Part shown: positions 8,291 through 18,107 of the stretch, piece after piece
Position numbering within the stretch: the first letter of the stretch is position 1
Layout of the letters: each line of letters starts with the position of its first letter
From: Rhizobacter sp. AJA081-3
GTDB taxonomy: Bacteria > Pseudomonadota > Gammaproteobacteria > Burkholderiales > Burkholderiaceae_C
Length of the DNA: 64,000 nt
Assembly (NCBI RefSeq): GCF_017795745.1
Contig: NZ_CP059067.1
Span: 2,294,001 to 2,358,000, forward strand
Reading direction: 5' to 3'
Notes under the pieces: model-generated
Told to the model about the DNA's origin: nothing
The model's input: the letters and a program-made list of their open reading frames with translations, nothing else
Database searches by the model: none
Made by a program: the position numbers and the translations under genes

Positions 8291-10210
8291 TCACACTTTC
8301 CGGGCAATGTCGTCGGCGATCTTCGCTAGGAAGTCGGCCAGCGGCATCACCCCGAGATCCTGGTTGCCCCGGGCGCGCACGGCAACAGCCCCGTTTGCCT
8401 TCTCCTTGTCGCCTACGACGAGGATGTACGGGACCTTCTGCATCGAATGCTCGCGGATTTTATAGGTAATCTTCTCGTTGCGCAAATCGGTCGCAACTCT
8501 AAGTCCTTGTTTTTGCAGCGATTTGGCCACATCCAAGGCGTAGTCGGCCTGGGAGTCGGTGATGTTGAGCACGCTGACCTGCTGCGGCGCCAGCCAGGCC
8601 GGCAGCGCGCCGGCATGCTGTTCGATCAGGATCCCGATGAAACGCTCGAAGCTGCCGATGATCGCCCGGTGCAGCATCACGGGGTGGGCGCGACCGCTGC
8701 TCTCGGTCACGTATTCGCCGCCCAGGCGCTCGGCCGTGTTGAAGTCGACCTGCATCGTCCCGCACTGCCACTGGCGGCCGATCGCATCCTTGAGCGTGTA
8801 CTCGATCTTCGGGCCGTAGAAGGCACCGTCGCCGGGCGACACGATGAACTCGACACCCGAGCGCCGCAGAGATTCCATCACGGCATGCTCCGCCTTGTCC
8901 CACAGTTCGTCGGAACCGACCCGGTTCTGCGGGCGCGTCGCGACCTTGTAGATGATGTCGGTGAAGCCGAAGTCGGCGTAGACCTTCTGCAGCAGCGTCG
9001 TGTAGGCGACGCACTCGTCGAGGATGTGGTCCTCGGTGCAGAAGATGTGGCCATCGTCCTGCGTGAAGCCGCGCACCCGCATGATGCCGTGCATCGAGCC
9101 GCTGGGCTCGTTGCGGTGGCACTGCCCGAATTCGCCATAGCGGATCGGCAGATCCCGGTAGCTGCGCATGTGCGAGCTGAAGATCAGCACGTGGCCGGGG
9201 CAGTTCATCGGCTTGAGCGCGTATTCACGCTTCTCCGACTCCGTCGTGAACATGTTCTCGCGGTAGTTGTCCCAGTGGCCGGTCTTTTCCCACAGGCCCT
9301 TGTCGAGGAGCTGCGGGCCCTTGACTTCGAGGTAGCCGTTGTCGCGGTAGATCTGCCGCATGTACTGCTCGACGTTCTGCCACAGCGCCCAGCCCTTGGG
9401 GTGCCAGAACACCAAGCCCGGCGCATGTTCGTCGATGTGGAACAGGTCGAGCTCGCGGCCCAGCTTGCGGTGGTCGCGCTTCTCGGCTTCCTCGAGCATG
9501 TGCAGGTACTTCTGCAGGTCGTCCTTGCTCGCCCAGGCCGTGCCGTAGATGCGCTGCAGCATCTCGTTGCGATGGTCGCCGCGCCAGTAGGCGCCGGCCA
9601 CCTTCATCAGCTTGAAATGCTTGAGTCGCCCCGTGGAGGGAACGTGTGGGCCGCGGCACAGGTCCTCGAAGGCGCCTTCTCGATACAGCGAGACATCCTC
9701 GCCGGCCGGGATGCTGGAGATGATCTCCGCCTTGTAGTGCTCGCCGAGGCCTTTGAAGTAGGCCACGGCCTCGTCGCGCGGCAGCACGCGGCGCTCGACC
9801 TTCTCGTCCTTGCGGGCCAGTTCGCTCATCTTCGCCTCGATGGCCGCCAGGTCTTCCGGCGTGAAGGGGCGCTTGTACGAGAAGTCGTAGAAGAAGCCGT
9901 TCTCGATCACCGGGCCGATCGTCACCTGCGCCTCGGGGAACAGCTCCTTCACCGCGTAGGCGAGCAGGTGCGCCGTCGAGTGGCGGATCACCTCCAGCCC
10001 GTCGGCGTCCTTGTCGGTCAGGATGGCCAGCGATGCATCGGCCTCGATGCGGTGGCTGGTGTCCACCACGCGGGCGGCATCGCCCTGCCCCACGCGGCCG
10101 GCGATCGCCGCCTTGGCCAGGCCCGGGCCGATGGAGGCGGCCACTTCGGCCACCGTCACCGGGCCGGGATATTCACGCCGGGAACCGTCGGGCAATTGGA
10201 TCGAAACCAT
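8291..10210 (-). CDS. thrS: Threonine--tRNA ligase
   Basis: 639 aa. TGS domain at 1-65 ([13 protein letters not shown]), editing domain around 65-225 with [17 protein letters not shown], class II core around 245-535 (motif 2 [19 protein letters not shown]; zinc Cys in MNCPGH) and anticodon-binding domain to the end ([15 protein letters not shown]). It charges tRNA-Thr and removes Ser-tRNA-Thr. The ATG at 10210 is 6 bases from GGAG; the GTG just before it is too close. It heads the translation operon, just behind a Thr-rich leader peptide and a terminator. Confidence 0.98.
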   Translation of the reverse strand: MVSIQLPDGSRREYPGPVTVAEVAASIGPGLAKAAIAGRVGQGDAARVVDTSHRIEADASLAILTDKDADGLEVIRHSTAHLLAYAVKELFPEAQVTIGPVIENGFFYDFSYKRPFTPEDLAAIEAKMSELARKDEKVERRVLPRDEAVAYFKGLGEHYKAEIISSIPAGEDVSLYREGAFEDLCRGPHVPSTGRLKHFKLMKVAGAYWRGDHRNEMLQRIYGTAWASKDDLQKYLHMLEEAEKRDHRKLGRELDLFHIDEHAPGLVFWHPKGWALWQNVEQYMRQIYRDNGYLEVKGPQLLDKGLWEKTGHWDNYRENMFTTESEKREYALKPMNCPGHVLIFSSHMRSYRDLPIRYGEFGQCHRNEPSGSMHGIMRVRGFTQDDGHIFCTEDHILDECVAYTTLLQKVYADFGFTDIIYKVATRPQNRVGSDELWDKAEHAVMESLRRSGVEFIVSPGDGAFYGPKIEYTLKDAIGRQWQCGTMQVDFNTAERLGGEYVTESSGRAHPVMLHRAIIGSFERFIGILIEQHAGALPAWLAPQQVSVLNITDSQADYALDVAKSLQKQGLRVATDLRNEKITYKIREHSMQKVPYILVVGDKEKANGAVAVRARGNQDLGVMPLADFLAKIADDIARKV

Positions 10211-10225
10211 CACGAACTCCGAAAA

Positions 10226-10253
10226 ACAAAAAGGCGCGGACCATGCCGCGCCT
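10226..10253 (-). terminator. Intrinsic terminator in the thrS leader (attenuator)
   Basis: Perfect 8-bp stem AGGCGCGG/CCGCGCCT with a 6-base loop (CATGGT), followed on the minus strand by TTTTGTTTTT. It ends about 16 bp before the thrS start codon and 47 bp after the stop of the leader peptide, where an amino-acid attenuator would be. Confidence 0.85.
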
Positions 10254-10299
10254 CAATGAACAAGGGGATGCTGTCAGAAGGTCGTCGCGCGCAGCAGTG

Positions 10300-10347
10300 C
10301 TAGACCTTGCCGGTCCAGCTCGTAGTCCGCGGTGTCATAACCGTCAT
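10300..10347 (-). CDS. Threonine-rich leader peptide upstream of thrS
   Basis: A 15-codon frame, MTVMTPRTTSWTGKV, with five Thr codons out of fifteen (ACG, ACA, ACT, ACG, ACC). The ATG at 10347 is preceded by AAGGGCGAGAAAGG. A -10-like TACAAT (minus strand, 10378-10383) lies about 30 bp upstream, overlapping the end of the lipoprotein gene. The arrangement of promoter, Thr-rich peptide, terminator and thrS matches amino-acid attenuation as known for thrL or pheM in E. coli. The leader segment CGCGGAC is complementary to GTCCGCG in the terminator arm, but the full pairing scheme was not resolved by eye. Confidence 0.65.
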   Translation of the reverse strand: MTVMTPRTTSWTGKV

Positions 10348-10385
10348 GCCTTTCTCGCCCTTGCTGGTTGAGCCCGTATTGTATT

Positions 10386-10829
10386 TCAGTAGCGGTAGAC
10401 CTGATTGTTCTCGATGCGCACCCTGTCGCCGACGCGCAGTTCCGAGAGTTGCTGGTAGTCGAACGTGCGCACCTGGCCTTGTTGCGTCACGATGGCCACA
10501 CGGTAGAAGTCCTGCGCGCCACGCTTGTTCTTCTCGATCTGGTTGCCGACCACGGCGCCGCCGACGGCGCCGACGATGGTGCCTGCCGTACGCCCGGAGC
10601 CACTGCCGATCTGGCGGCCGACGACGGCGCCGACCGCGGCGCCGAGCAGGGCCCCGCCGCCGGTGGTCTGGCTCTCGGCACGGACCAGATCGATGCTCTG
10701 CACCTGTCCGTACTCGACCTGATAGGCCGACGGAGTCGGTGCGCTCGGTTGCGTGGCCGGATGCGTGGCGCAGCCGGCAGCGATCACGGTGGCGAGCAGG
10801 GCGGCCGTCAGGCGGATGGTTCGTTGCAT
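10386..10829 (-). CDS. Glycine-zipper outer-membrane lipoprotein (SlyB/PcpY-like)
   Basis: 147 aa from the ATG at 10829. Lipoprotein signal MQRTIRLTAALLATVIAAGC with lipidated Cys20. Residues about 55-105 form a two-helix glycine-zipper (GGGALLGAAVGAVVGRQIGSG, then AGTIVGAVGGAVVGNQIEKN), typical of the 17-kDa antigen/SlyB group. The C-terminal 45 residues are a small beta domain (DFYRVAIVTQQGQVRTFDYQQ). It is probably anchored in the outer membrane and contributes to envelope integrity; the molecular role is not known from the sequence. Its stop overlaps the proposed thrS promoter. Confidence 0.88.
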   Translation of the reverse strand: MQRTIRLTAALLATVIAAGCATHPATQPSAPTPSAYQVEYGQVQSIDLVRAESQTTGGGALLGAAVGAVVGRQIGSGSGRTAGTIVGAVGGAVVGNQIEKNKRGAQDFYRVAIVTQQGQVRTFDYQQLSELRVGDRVRIENNQVYRY

Positions 10830-10850
10830 GTGCTTCTCCTCGAGTTGGGG

Positions 10851-10876
10851 GTCCGCACACCCTGTGGCGTGCGGAC
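10851..10876. repeat. 8-bp inverted repeat upstream of the glycine-zipper lipoprotein gene
   Basis: GTCCGCAC and GTGCGGAC separated by 10 bases, 22 bp upstream of the lipoprotein start. No T-run on either side, so it is more likely an operator or 5' UTR hairpin than a terminator. Confidence 0.4.
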
Positions 10877-10963
10877 CGGTTCCCATTCAACGCGCCATCG
10901 TGCGCGTGGAAGCACAGATTGCGAGCAAAGAAGTGTTGCTGATGCTCGCCGATCACTACGCCA

Positions 10964-11209
10964 TCACTTCAGGATTTCCGGTTCGGCGTCGTCGGGCTGG
11001 GGCGGCGCGAAGGCCGCCACGTCCAGCGGCTCCCGGTCATCAGGTGCCGTGGCGGCCACCAAAGCGAGCCAGTTCGCCATGCCGGCGGCACTGTCGCTGG
11101 CATCGGCCGGCACCGAGTCGGTGACGGACGGCGGAGCATCACCTCCACCGCCGCAAGCGGCAAGCAGCAGGACCATCAAGCAGGTCGAGACATAGGCCTT
11201 GGTCTTCAT
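10964..11209 (-). CDS. Small lipoprotein, hypothetical
   Basis: 81 aa from the ATG at 11209. A lipoprotein signal with lipobox LLLAAC (Cys19) is followed by GGGGD and a Ser/Asp/Ala-rich linker, then NWLALVAATAPDDREPLDVAAFAPPQPDDAEPE. No family is recognised. It starts 11 bp after the DUF4331 gene in the same orientation, so the two are probably co-transcribed and may work together at the outer membrane. Longer upstream frames lack a signal and are rejected. Confidence 0.7.
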   Translation of the reverse strand: MKTKAYVSTCLMVLLLAACGGGGDAPPSVTDSVPADASDSAAGMANWLALVAATAPDDREPLDVAAFAPPQPDDAEPEILK

Positions 11210-11220
11210 GATGGTGTCCT

Positions 11221-12765
11221 TCACTGCGCGCCCGCACCGGCGATCGGCGTGCTCAGGTAGGGGAAGCCCGGCAGCAGCGGCACCACCGCCTGGTCCACAG
11301 CGTCGTGCAGCCTGAACGCGGTCTCCTTCAGCGGCACGGCGGAGGGCTTGCAAGCCACACCGAAGCCGAAGGCGTTGGTGTCGCCGTTGGCCATGCACAG
11401 CCCGCCCATGACCGCCACCAGCGAGATGTCGACCACGTCGTCCTTCGGGCGGCGGCCGTTCGGGAAGCCGGCGAAGTCGCTGCCACCGGACAGCACGCTG
11501 CCGACGATGCCCAGCCGGTTCTGCTGCGCGAAGGGCACTGCCGCGATGCCGGTGTTCAGCCGAAGTTCTTCCGAGGCCACCACGTTCGCCGGCTGGTTCA
11601 CGCCGGGGATGCCGGTGAGGAAGGTCGTGACGAGGTCGGTGCGCGGGAAGTTGGTCGGCGCCGTGTTCGGCAGGCCTAGCGCGATCTCCAGCAGCGCTGG
11701 CAGCGTCGGGTTGGTCACGTAGTCGGCGAACTGGCCGTCGTCCTTCGGCTTGGAGCCGTTGAAGCGGTCCTTGTCGGGCAGGCCGATCACCACCTCGTTG
11801 ACCAGCGGCATGCCCAGGCGCGAGACCTGCGTCCAGGCGCCGCCGCTCACCGCCGTGGTCTGGTGGCCCTTTTTCGGCGTCGGGTCGAGCAGCGAGCCCT
11901 GGCGCAGGCTGGCCGTCGTCCAGGCGCCGATCACCGGCTCGTTGCCCTGCACGAGGCAGCTCTTGTGCACCTCGAGCGCAAGCGAGGTCACATTCGCATC
12001 GCCGATGGTGTTCGGCGCCGCGTTGATCAGCGCCGGATCTGTGATCACCGCCACCGGCGCGTTCACCAGGTCGAAGATCGTGCCGAGGTTGACGGCGAAA
12101 GCCTCCTTGCGCTGGCCGACGAACATCTTCGCGGGCATGTTGCAGCCCGGCACATTGACGCTGTAGACGTGCTTGGCCGCGTAGCCGGCGTAGTCGGGAA
12201 TCGTCTTGGTGCCGATGTTGTCGACCGGCTTGTCGAACACCTTGCTGCCGCCGCTGGAGTTCGTCACCGACGCGCGGGCGCCGCTGCGCCGATCGCCGCG
12301 CACCACCTCGACGCTGTAGGTCTCGGTGACATTGAGCGCGGGCGAGCGCAGGTCGGTCACCTGCCCAGCCTGAGTCAGCGGGATGGCCACGTTCTTGCCA
12401 CCGACCGGCAGCGCGATCGAGTTCAGCTTGTTCTGGAAGCGGAACTGGAAGCTGATGTCTTCCTTCGCGTCGCCGTTGTTGTCGACGTGGATCTCGTACA
12501 GCGCATTCGGATCCATCTTGAAGTAGTTGGGGCCGCCATACGGGGCCTGCAGCGGCTGGTAGTTGGCGATCAACGTGACGTAGCCTTCGCGTCCGGTCTC
12601 GTAGCTCATGAACATGTAGAGGTCGGTGCCGTCCACCTTGGGTGCGGTGGTGATGAACGGCGCCTCCCGGTGGCTGGAGGCCAGCGCCGCGGCCGATCCG
12701 GCAGCGGCAAGGATCGCGGCAGCCAGCGGCAGCCAGCGAGGACGGAAATGCTTCTCAGGGGTCAT
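11221..12765 (-). CDS. DUF4331 domain-containing exported protein
   Basis: 514 aa. Sec-type signal peptide at about 1-29 (LPLAAAILAAAGSAAALA), then SSHREAPFITTAPKVDGTDLYMF, the opening of the DUF4331 family, whose members begin with this SHREAP motif. The family spans nearly the whole length; DNNGDAKEDISFQFRF is a D/N-rich turn like those that bind calcium. It is secreted or periplasmic, of unknown function, and paired with the small lipoprotein gene just downstream. Confidence 0.88.
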   Translation of the reverse strand: MTPEKHFRPRWLPLAAAILAAAGSAAALASSHREAPFITTAPKVDGTDLYMFMSYETGREGYVTLIANYQPLQAPYGGPNYFKMDPNALYEIHVDNNGDAKEDISFQFRFQNKLNSIALPVGGKNVAIPLTQAGQVTDLRSPALNVTETYSVEVVRGDRRSGARASVTNSSGGSKVFDKPVDNIGTKTIPDYAGYAAKHVYSVNVPGCNMPAKMFVGQRKEAFAVNLGTIFDLVNAPVAVITDPALINAAPNTIGDANVTSLALEVHKSCLVQGNEPVIGAWTTASLRQGSLLDPTPKKGHQTTAVSGGAWTQVSRLGMPLVNEVVIGLPDKDRFNGSKPKDDGQFADYVTNPTLPALLEIALGLPNTAPTNFPRTDLVTTFLTGIPGVNQPANVVASEELRLNTGIAAVPFAQQNRLGIVGSVLSGGSDFAGFPNGRRPKDDVVDISLVAVMGGLCMANGDTNAFGFGVACKPSAVPLKETAFRLHDAVDQAVVPLLPGFPYLSTPIAGAGAQ

Positions 12766-12893
12766 GGTCTCTTCCTTCGGTGGTCAGGACAGCGGCCCAG
12801 GGACGCGGGGCCGTTCTTCGCAACACCGCATCGAGATGCGTCGCGGTGTCCGGCTGCCTTACGCAGCCCCCGAAGGAATGGATGCAGGCCCGT

Positions 12894-13967
12894 TCAGACG
12901 AGCGGCTGCGGCTCGATCGAGCCGGGCGAATCGAGCCAGTGCGCGAACTCGTCGGCCAGCCGCTCGCTCTCTCGCACCGCCGTCGACCAGGCCGCGACGC
13001 GCGCAACGAGGTCGTCGCCGTAGCGCTGGAAGTCGCTGCGGTCGGGCAGCTTCGCGTTCGGCAGGCTGGCGATCCAGGCCGGGCTGGGCGACAGCACGAC
13101 GACGTTGTCCAGGTGCTGGGTCGCGCGGTGGCGGTGGCGCAACGCCTTGTCCAGCCAGCCGGGAATCACGGTCTTCTGGAAATGCGGGTACAGGACCAGG
13201 CCGGCGTTCATCGATGCGTAGTCCAGATGCAGGTGGTAGTCGGTGATGCCGCCGTCCCAGTAAGCACCGCGCGGGCCGCCGGGAACGTCGTGCACCGCCT
13301 GCAGCCAGAACGGAATCGAGCAACTGGCCAGCAGGCTGGGCTGCAGGTTGTCGGCGCGCAGCGGCACGACATGGGTGCGGAAGTCGTGCAGGTGCAGCGG
13401 CAGGGGCTCGCGCGCGTCGGAGAAGATCACGCGCTCCAGCCAGCCGCCCATCGCCTTGCGGCTGAGCGCATTGGTGGCGAAGGCACCGAGGTAACCCAGC
13501 GGCGTGCGGAACCGGCCTTCGCGCCCGAGCAGGTGGCGCCCGCGGCTGGTGAACACGTGCAACCGGTAGCGCGGATGCGCCAGCACCTGCGCCTCGCGGC
13601 CGCCGAAGCGCTCGGCCAGCTTGGCGCCGAACACCTTGCTGACGTGCGCAGCCTTCGGTGCCTTGCCCGGCGCGTGCTCGTAGTGCTGGTGGATGTAGTC
13701 GTCGGCCATCTGCGCGAAGGCCGCGGCCGGGTCGTCCAGGCAGGCCGAGGCCATGCGCCACGATCCGATCGAGGCGCCGAGCAAGTGCACCGGGTGCGTG
13801 CTGCCCGCCAGCCATTGGCCGAAGATGAAACGATCGAGCGGGTTGAGCACCAGACCCTTCGGCCCGCCGGCCGCGGCGGGAATGACATGCACGTCGACTG
13901 GCGGCAGCCCGTGCTCGCGCAGATGGCGCAGGGCGCGGGGTCCGGCATGGATCTGCAGGGCTTGCAT
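12894..13967 (-). CDS. Patatin-like phospholipase family protein
   Basis: 357 aa from the ATG at 13967. It carries the patatin features in order: glycine-rich oxyanion loop AAGGPKG at about 33-39, nucleophile elbow GASIGS (GxSxG) at about 66-71, and the DGG catalytic Asp motif ([10 protein letters not shown]) near 238. No signal peptide. Family members are lipid acyl hydrolases of the cytoplasm or inner membrane face; the substrate is unknown. Divergent from the nitrile hydratase operon with a 40-bp gap. A GTG/ATG choice further upstream would overlap that operon. Confidence 0.85.
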   Translation of the reverse strand: MQALQIHAGPRALRHLREHGLPPVDVHVIPAAAGGPKGLVLNPLDRFIFGQWLAGSTHPVHLLGASIGSWRMASACLDDPAAAFAQMADDYIHQHYEHAPGKAPKAAHVSKVFGAKLAERFGGREAQVLAHPRYRLHVFTSRGRHLLGREGRFRTPLGYLGAFATNALSRKAMGGWLERVIFSDAREPLPLHLHDFRTHVVPLRADNLQPSLLASCSIPFWLQAVHDVPGGPRGAYWDGGITDYHLHLDYASMNAGLVLYPHFQKTVIPGWLDKALRHRHRATQHLDNVVVLSPSPAWIASLPNAKLPDRSDFQRYGDDLVARVAAWSTAVRESERLADEFAHWLDSPGSIEPQPLV

Positions 13968-14007
13968 GGGCCGCCACTGTAGCGAAGCCCGCGTTAGGAT
14001 CTGCGCC

Positions 14008-14643
14008 ATGGGACATGACCACGATCACTCGGACGACCACGACCACGATCACAGCGAACTCGGCGAGATGGACCTGCGCGTTCGCGCACTCGAGACGGTG
14101 CTCGGGCAGAAGGGCTACATCGATCCGGCCGCGCTCGACGTGCTGATCGACACCTACCAGACCAAGATCGGCCCGCGCAACGGCGCACGCGTCGTCGCCA
14201 GGGCCTGGTCGGACCCGGCCTTCGCCGACTGGCTGCGCCGCGACGCCACCGCCGCCATCGCCTCGCTCGGCTACACCGGCCGCCAGGGCGAGCACATGGT
14301 GGCGGTGGTGAACACACCCGCAGAGCACCACATGGTCGTGTGCACGTTGTGCAGCTGCTACCCCTGGCCGGTGCTCGGCCTGCCGCCCACCTGGTACAAG
14401 AGCGCGCCCTACCGCTCGCGCGCCGTGAAGGACCCGCGCGGCGTCCTCGCGGACTTCGGCGTCACGCTGCCCGAATCGACCGGGATCCGCGTGTGGGACT
14501 CCACCGCGGAGGTGCGCTATCTCGTCATCCCGCAACGCCCTGCCGGCACCGAGGGCCTCAGCGAGGAGCAGCTCGCCGCGCTGGTGACGCGCGACTCGAT
14601 GATCGGCACCGGCCTGGCCCGTTCGCCCGGAGGGGCCGCATGA
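14008..14643 (+). CDS. nthA: Cobalt-type nitrile hydratase alpha subunit
   Basis: 211 aa. [17 protein letters not shown] at about 111-127 is the metal site; CTLCSC (Thr in the second position) is the cobalt-type form, whereas iron-type enzymes have CSLCSC. The two inner Cys are oxidised in active enzymes. The enzyme hydrates nitriles to amides. The N-terminus is unusual, with [15 protein letters not shown] carrying seven His within 15 residues, a possible metal-handling tail. ATG at 14008 with AGGA upstream. Its stop overlaps the start of nthB (ATGA). Confidence 0.95.
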   Translation: MGHDHDHSDDHDHDHSELGEMDLRVRALETVLGQKGYIDPAALDVLIDTYQTKIGPRNGARVVARAWSDPAFADWLRRDATAAIASLGYTGRQGEHMVAVVNTPAEHHMVVCTLCSCYPWPVLGLPPTWYKSAPYRSRAVKDPRGVLADFGVTLPESTGIRVWDSTAEVRYLVIPQRPAGTEGLSEEQLAALVTRDSMIGTGLARSPGGAA

Positions 14644-15299
14644 GCTACGTGACGCACGCCGACCTCGGCGGCCGTGAAGGCTACGGCGCCGCGTTGCCCG
14701 AGGCCGAAGGCGATCTGTTCCATGCCGACTGGGAGCCGCGCGCCCTCGCCTTGACGCTGGCCATGGGCGCCACAGGCTCATGGAACATCGACGCCAGCCG
14801 CAGCGTGCGCGAGACGCTGCCCGACTACGCACAGCTCAGCTACTACCAGATCTGGCTGGCGGCGCTGCAGCGCCTGATTCAGCAGCGCGCCATGCTGTTC
14901 GACGACGAGCTGGCCGCGGCGCAGAGCATGCATCCCCCGGCTCCGGTGGCCCGAGTGCTGGCAGCCGAGAACGTGCCGGCCGTGCTGGCCAAGGGCTCGC
15001 CGACAGAACGGCCCGCCACCGCGGCGGCGCGCTTTGCGCTTGGCCAGCGCGTGCGCACGCGCAGCGAGCGCGTCGACCACCACACCCGGCTGCCCGGCTA
15101 CGCCCACGGCCGACTCGGCACCATCGAGCGCGTGCACGGCGCGCATGTGTTCGCCGACACGCATGCGCAGGGCCTGGGCGAACAGCCGCAGTGGCTGTAC
15201 ACGGTGGTGTTCGATGGCCAGGAACTCTGGGGCGCCGATTCCGCCGCCGGGCTGCGCGTCTCGGTCGACGCCTGGGAACCCTACCTGGAGGCCGCATGA
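14640..15299 (+). CDS. nthB: Nitrile hydratase beta subunit
   Basis: 219 aa, the usual size. The N-terminal half ([34 protein letters not shown]) is the helical part that embraces the alpha subunit; the C-terminal SH3-like barrel contains [35 protein letters not shown] and [14 protein letters not shown]. Translationally coupled to nthA and followed immediately by the activator gene. Confidence 0.95.
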   Translation: MSYVTHADLGGREGYGAALPEAEGDLFHADWEPRALALTLAMGATGSWNIDASRSVRETLPDYAQLSYYQIWLAALQRLIQQRAMLFDDELAAAQSMHPPAPVARVLAAENVPAVLAKGSPTERPATAAARFALGQRVRTRSERVDHHTRLPGYAHGRLGTIERVHGAHVFADTHAQGLGEQPQWLYTVVFDGQELWGADSAAGLRVSVDAWEPYLEAA

Positions 15300-15658
15300 G
15301 CCTGGCCGCCCTGCCCCACCAGCCGATGGCCGGCGACGAGCCGGTGTTCCGCGAACCCTGGGAGGCGCATGCCTTCGCGCTGGCCGTGAGCCTGCACCAG
15401 AAAGGCCTGTTCAGCTGGACGGAATGGGCTGCCGCGCTGGCCGCGCAGATCTCCCGCGCGCAGGCGCAGGGCGATGCCGACCTCGGGGACACCTACTACC
15501 GGCATTGGCTCGCCGCGCTCGAGTCGCTGGTCGCCGACAAGGGCGCGAGTTCCGCGCAGGAGCTCGGTCGCTACCGCGACGCCTGGGACCGCGCCGCCGA
15601 CCGCACGCCGCACGGCCAACCGATCGAGCTGCTGCCGCGCGACTTCGGCCCAGCCTGA
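15296..15658 (+). CDS. Nitrile hydratase accessory (activator) protein, P14K-like
   Basis: 120 aa, overlapping the nthB stop (ATGA). It resembles the N-terminal half of the beta subunit (FREPWEAHAFALAVSLHQKGLFSWTEWAAALAAQI, YYRHWLAALESLVADKG), as do the cobalt-type self-subunit-swapping chaperones that deliver cobalt-loaded, oxidised alpha subunit. It is therefore a separate gene, not a frameshifted piece of nthB. It ends 18 bp before the convergent tex gene. Confidence 0.88.
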   Translation: MSLAALPHQPMAGDEPVFREPWEAHAFALAVSLHQKGLFSWTEWAAALAAQISRAQAQGDADLGDTYYRHWLAALESLVADKGASSAQELGRYRDAWDRAADRTPHGQPIELLPRDFGPA

Positions 15659-15676
15659 ACCCGGCCCCAGCGCCGT

Positions 15677-18040
15677 CTACTTGCGCGGCTGCAGCTTCGC
15701 GAACGCCGCCGCCATCGCCGACCCGCCTTGCGCCTGGGCCCCGGCACCGCGCGGTGCTCCGGGCCGTTCGCCCCGCGCCGCCGGCCGGAAGCTGTTGTCG
15801 CTGCGCTCGCCCTTGGCCACTGGCTTGGCGTCGAGCTTCATCGTCAGCGAGATGCGCTTGCGCGCCAGGTCGACCTCGAGCACCTTCACCTTGACGATGT
15901 CGCCGGTCTTCACGACCTCGCGCGCGTCGTTGACGAACTTGTTCGACAGCTGGCTCACATGCACCAGGCCGTCCTGGTGCACACCCAGGTCGATGAAGGC
16001 GCCGAACTGCGCGACGTTGCTGACCGTGCCTTCCAGCGTCATGCCGGGCTCCAGGTCCTTGATGTCTTCCACGCCGTCGTTGAAGCGTGCCACCTTGAAG
16101 TCGGGGCGCGGGTCGCGGCCGGGCTTCTCGAGTTCGGCGAGGATGTCCTTCACCGTGATGATGCCGAATTGATCGTCGGCGAAGGCCTCCGGCTTCAGCG
16201 CGCGGATCACGTCGCTGCGGCCCATCACCTCGGCCGCGGGCCGCTTCACCGCAGCGAGCAGGCGCTCGACCACCGGGTAAGTCTCGGGGTGCACGCCCGA
16301 CTGGTCCAGCGGGTTGTCGCCATCGCGGATGCGCAGGAAGCCGGCGCACTGCTCGAAGGTCTTGGCGCCCAGGCCGCTCACGTCGAGCAGCTGCTGTCGG
16401 TTGCGGAAGGCGCCGTTCGCGTCGCGCCAGCGCACGATGCTCGAGGCCACCGCGCCGGACAGGCCCGACACGCGCGACAGCAGCGGCGCCGAGGCGGTGT
16501 TCAGGTCCACGCCCACCGAGTTCACGCAGTCCTCGATCACCGCGTCCAGGCTCTTCGCCAGCTCGCTCTGGTTGACGTCGTGCTGGTACTGGCCCACGCC
16601 GATGCTCTTGGGCTCGATCTTCACCAGCTCCGCCAGCGGGTCCTGCAGGCGCCGCGCGATGCTCACCGCGCCGCGCAGGCTGACGTCGAGCTCGGGAAGC
16701 TCCTTGCTCGCGTACTCGCTGGCCGAATACACCGAGGCGCCGGCCTCGCTGACGACCACTTTCTCGATCTTCGCGTCGGGCGCGAGTTGCTGGATGCGCT
16801 TGATCAGGTCGGCGGCCAGCTTGTCGGTCTCGCGGCTCGCCGTGCCGTTGCCGATGGCGATCAGGTTCACGCCGTGCGTAGCCACCAGCCGGCCCAGCGT
16901 GTGCAGCGAGCCTTCCCAGTCGCAGCGCGGCTCGTGGGGGTAGACGGTCGAGGTGTCGAGCACCTTGCCGGTGGCGTCGACGATCGCCACCTTGCAGCCG
17001 GTGCGGATGCCCGGGTCCAGCCCCATCACCACGCGCGGGCCCGCCGGCGCGGCCAGCAGCAAGTCGCGCAGGTTCTCGGCGAAGACCTTGATGGCGATCC
17101 TTTCGGCCTCCTCGCGAAGGCGCGAGAACAGGTCGCGCTCCAGGCTCAGGCTGAGCTTGACCTTCCAGGTCCATGCGATGGTTTTGCGGATGAGTTCATC
17201 ACCCGGGCGCTTCGAATGGCGCCAGCCCAGGTGCACGGCGATGCGGCCTTCGGCCAGCGTGGGCTGGCCCGGCACGACCTCCTCGTCGAGCACCAGCTTG
17301 GCATCGAGGAACTCCTGCGTGCGCCCGCGCAGCACCGCCAGCGCGCGGTGCGACGGCACGGTGCGGATCGGCTCGGCGTAGTCGAAGTAGTCGCGGAACT
17401 TGGCGGCGTCGGGATGCGTGCCGTCCTTGCCATCGAGCAGCTTGCTGCGGAACAGGCCCTCGGCCCACAGCCACTCGCGCAGCTTGCCGATCAGCGCGGC
17501 ATCTTCGGCCCAGCGCTCGGAGAGCAGGTCACGCACGCCGTCGAGCACCGCATGCGCATCGGCGAAGCCGCCTTCGGCGTTGACGAAGGCCGGCGCTTCG
17601 GCCAACGGGTCGAGCGAGGGGTCGGCGAACAGCTTGTCGGCCAGCGGCTCCAGGCCCGCCTCGCGGGCGATCATGCCCTTGGTGCGGCGGCGCGGCTTGT
17701 AGGGCAGGTAGATGTCTTCCAGCTCCTGCTTGGTCGGCGCGGCTTCCACCGCGGCGCGCAGCTCCGGTGTGAGCTTGCCCTGCTCCTCGATGCTCTTGAG
17801 CACCGCGGCGCGGCGGTCCTCGAGCTCGCGCAGGTACGACAGGCGCGCCTCGAGTTCGCGCAGCTGGATGTCGTCGAGGCCCTCGGTGGCCTCCTTGCGG
17901 TAGCGGGCGATGAAGGGCACCGTGGCTCCGCCGTCGAGCAGCTCGATGGCAGCATTCACCTGGGCCGGCCGAACCTTCAGCTCGGCCGCAATCTGCAGAA
18001 GAATCTTGTTCAAGTCCCTGGGGCCCGCGGGGGGCAGCAT
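15677..18040 (-). CDS. tex: Tex-family transcription accessory / S1 RNA-binding protein
   Basis: 787 aa from the ATG at 18040. Order of domains: N-terminal helical region with [23 protein letters not shown], YqgF/RNase H-like fold ([18 protein letters not shown]), helix-hairpin-helix ([21 protein letters not shown]) and C-terminal S1 domain ([31 protein letters not shown]), then a disordered basic tail. Tex binds nucleic acid and influences transcription and stress survival. A longer frame upstream of 18040 lacks similarity. Confidence 0.96.
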   Translation of the reverse strand: MLPPAGPRDLNKILLQIAAELKVRPAQVNAAIELLDGGATVPFIARYRKEATEGLDDIQLRELEARLSYLRELEDRRAAVLKSIEEQGKLTPELRAAVEAAPTKQELEDIYLPYKPRRRTKGMIAREAGLEPLADKLFADPSLDPLAEAPAFVNAEGGFADAHAVLDGVRDLLSERWAEDAALIGKLREWLWAEGLFRSKLLDGKDGTHPDAAKFRDYFDYAEPIRTVPSHRALAVLRGRTQEFLDAKLVLDEEVVPGQPTLAEGRIAVHLGWRHSKRPGDELIRKTIAWTWKVKLSLSLERDLFSRLREEAERIAIKVFAENLRDLLLAAPAGPRVVMGLDPGIRTGCKVAIVDATGKVLDTSTVYPHEPRCDWEGSLHTLGRLVATHGVNLIAIGNGTASRETDKLAADLIKRIQQLAPDAKIEKVVVSEAGASVYSASEYASKELPELDVSLRGAVSIARRLQDPLAELVKIEPKSIGVGQYQHDVNQSELAKSLDAVIEDCVNSVGVDLNTASAPLLSRVSGLSGAVASSIVRWRDANGAFRNRQQLLDVSGLGAKTFEQCAGFLRIRDGDNPLDQSGVHPETYPVVERLLAAVKRPAAEVMGRSDVIRALKPEAFADDQFGIITVKDILAELEKPGRDPRPDFKVARFNDGVEDIKDLEPGMTLEGTVSNVAQFGAFIDLGVHQDGLVHVSQLSNKFVNDAREVVKTGDIVKVKVLEVDLARKRISLTMKLDAKPVAKGERSDNSFRPAARGERPGAPRGAGAQAQGGSAMAAAFAKLQPRK

Positions 18041-18107
18041 CGCAAAGCGGCGCAGTGTGCCACAGGGGCCGACACGCTTCGTTGCATCGGCCGCGTTGCG
18101 GCCCGGC

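Noticed and set aside
10851-10876. Terminator on the minus strand upstream of the glycine-zipper lipoprotein
   Set aside because: No T-run on either strand; kept only as an inverted repeat.
14640-15658. Nitrile hydratase beta subunit split by a frameshift
   Set aside because: The first frame is a full-length beta subunit; the second is a distinct activator gene with its own start overlapping the stop.
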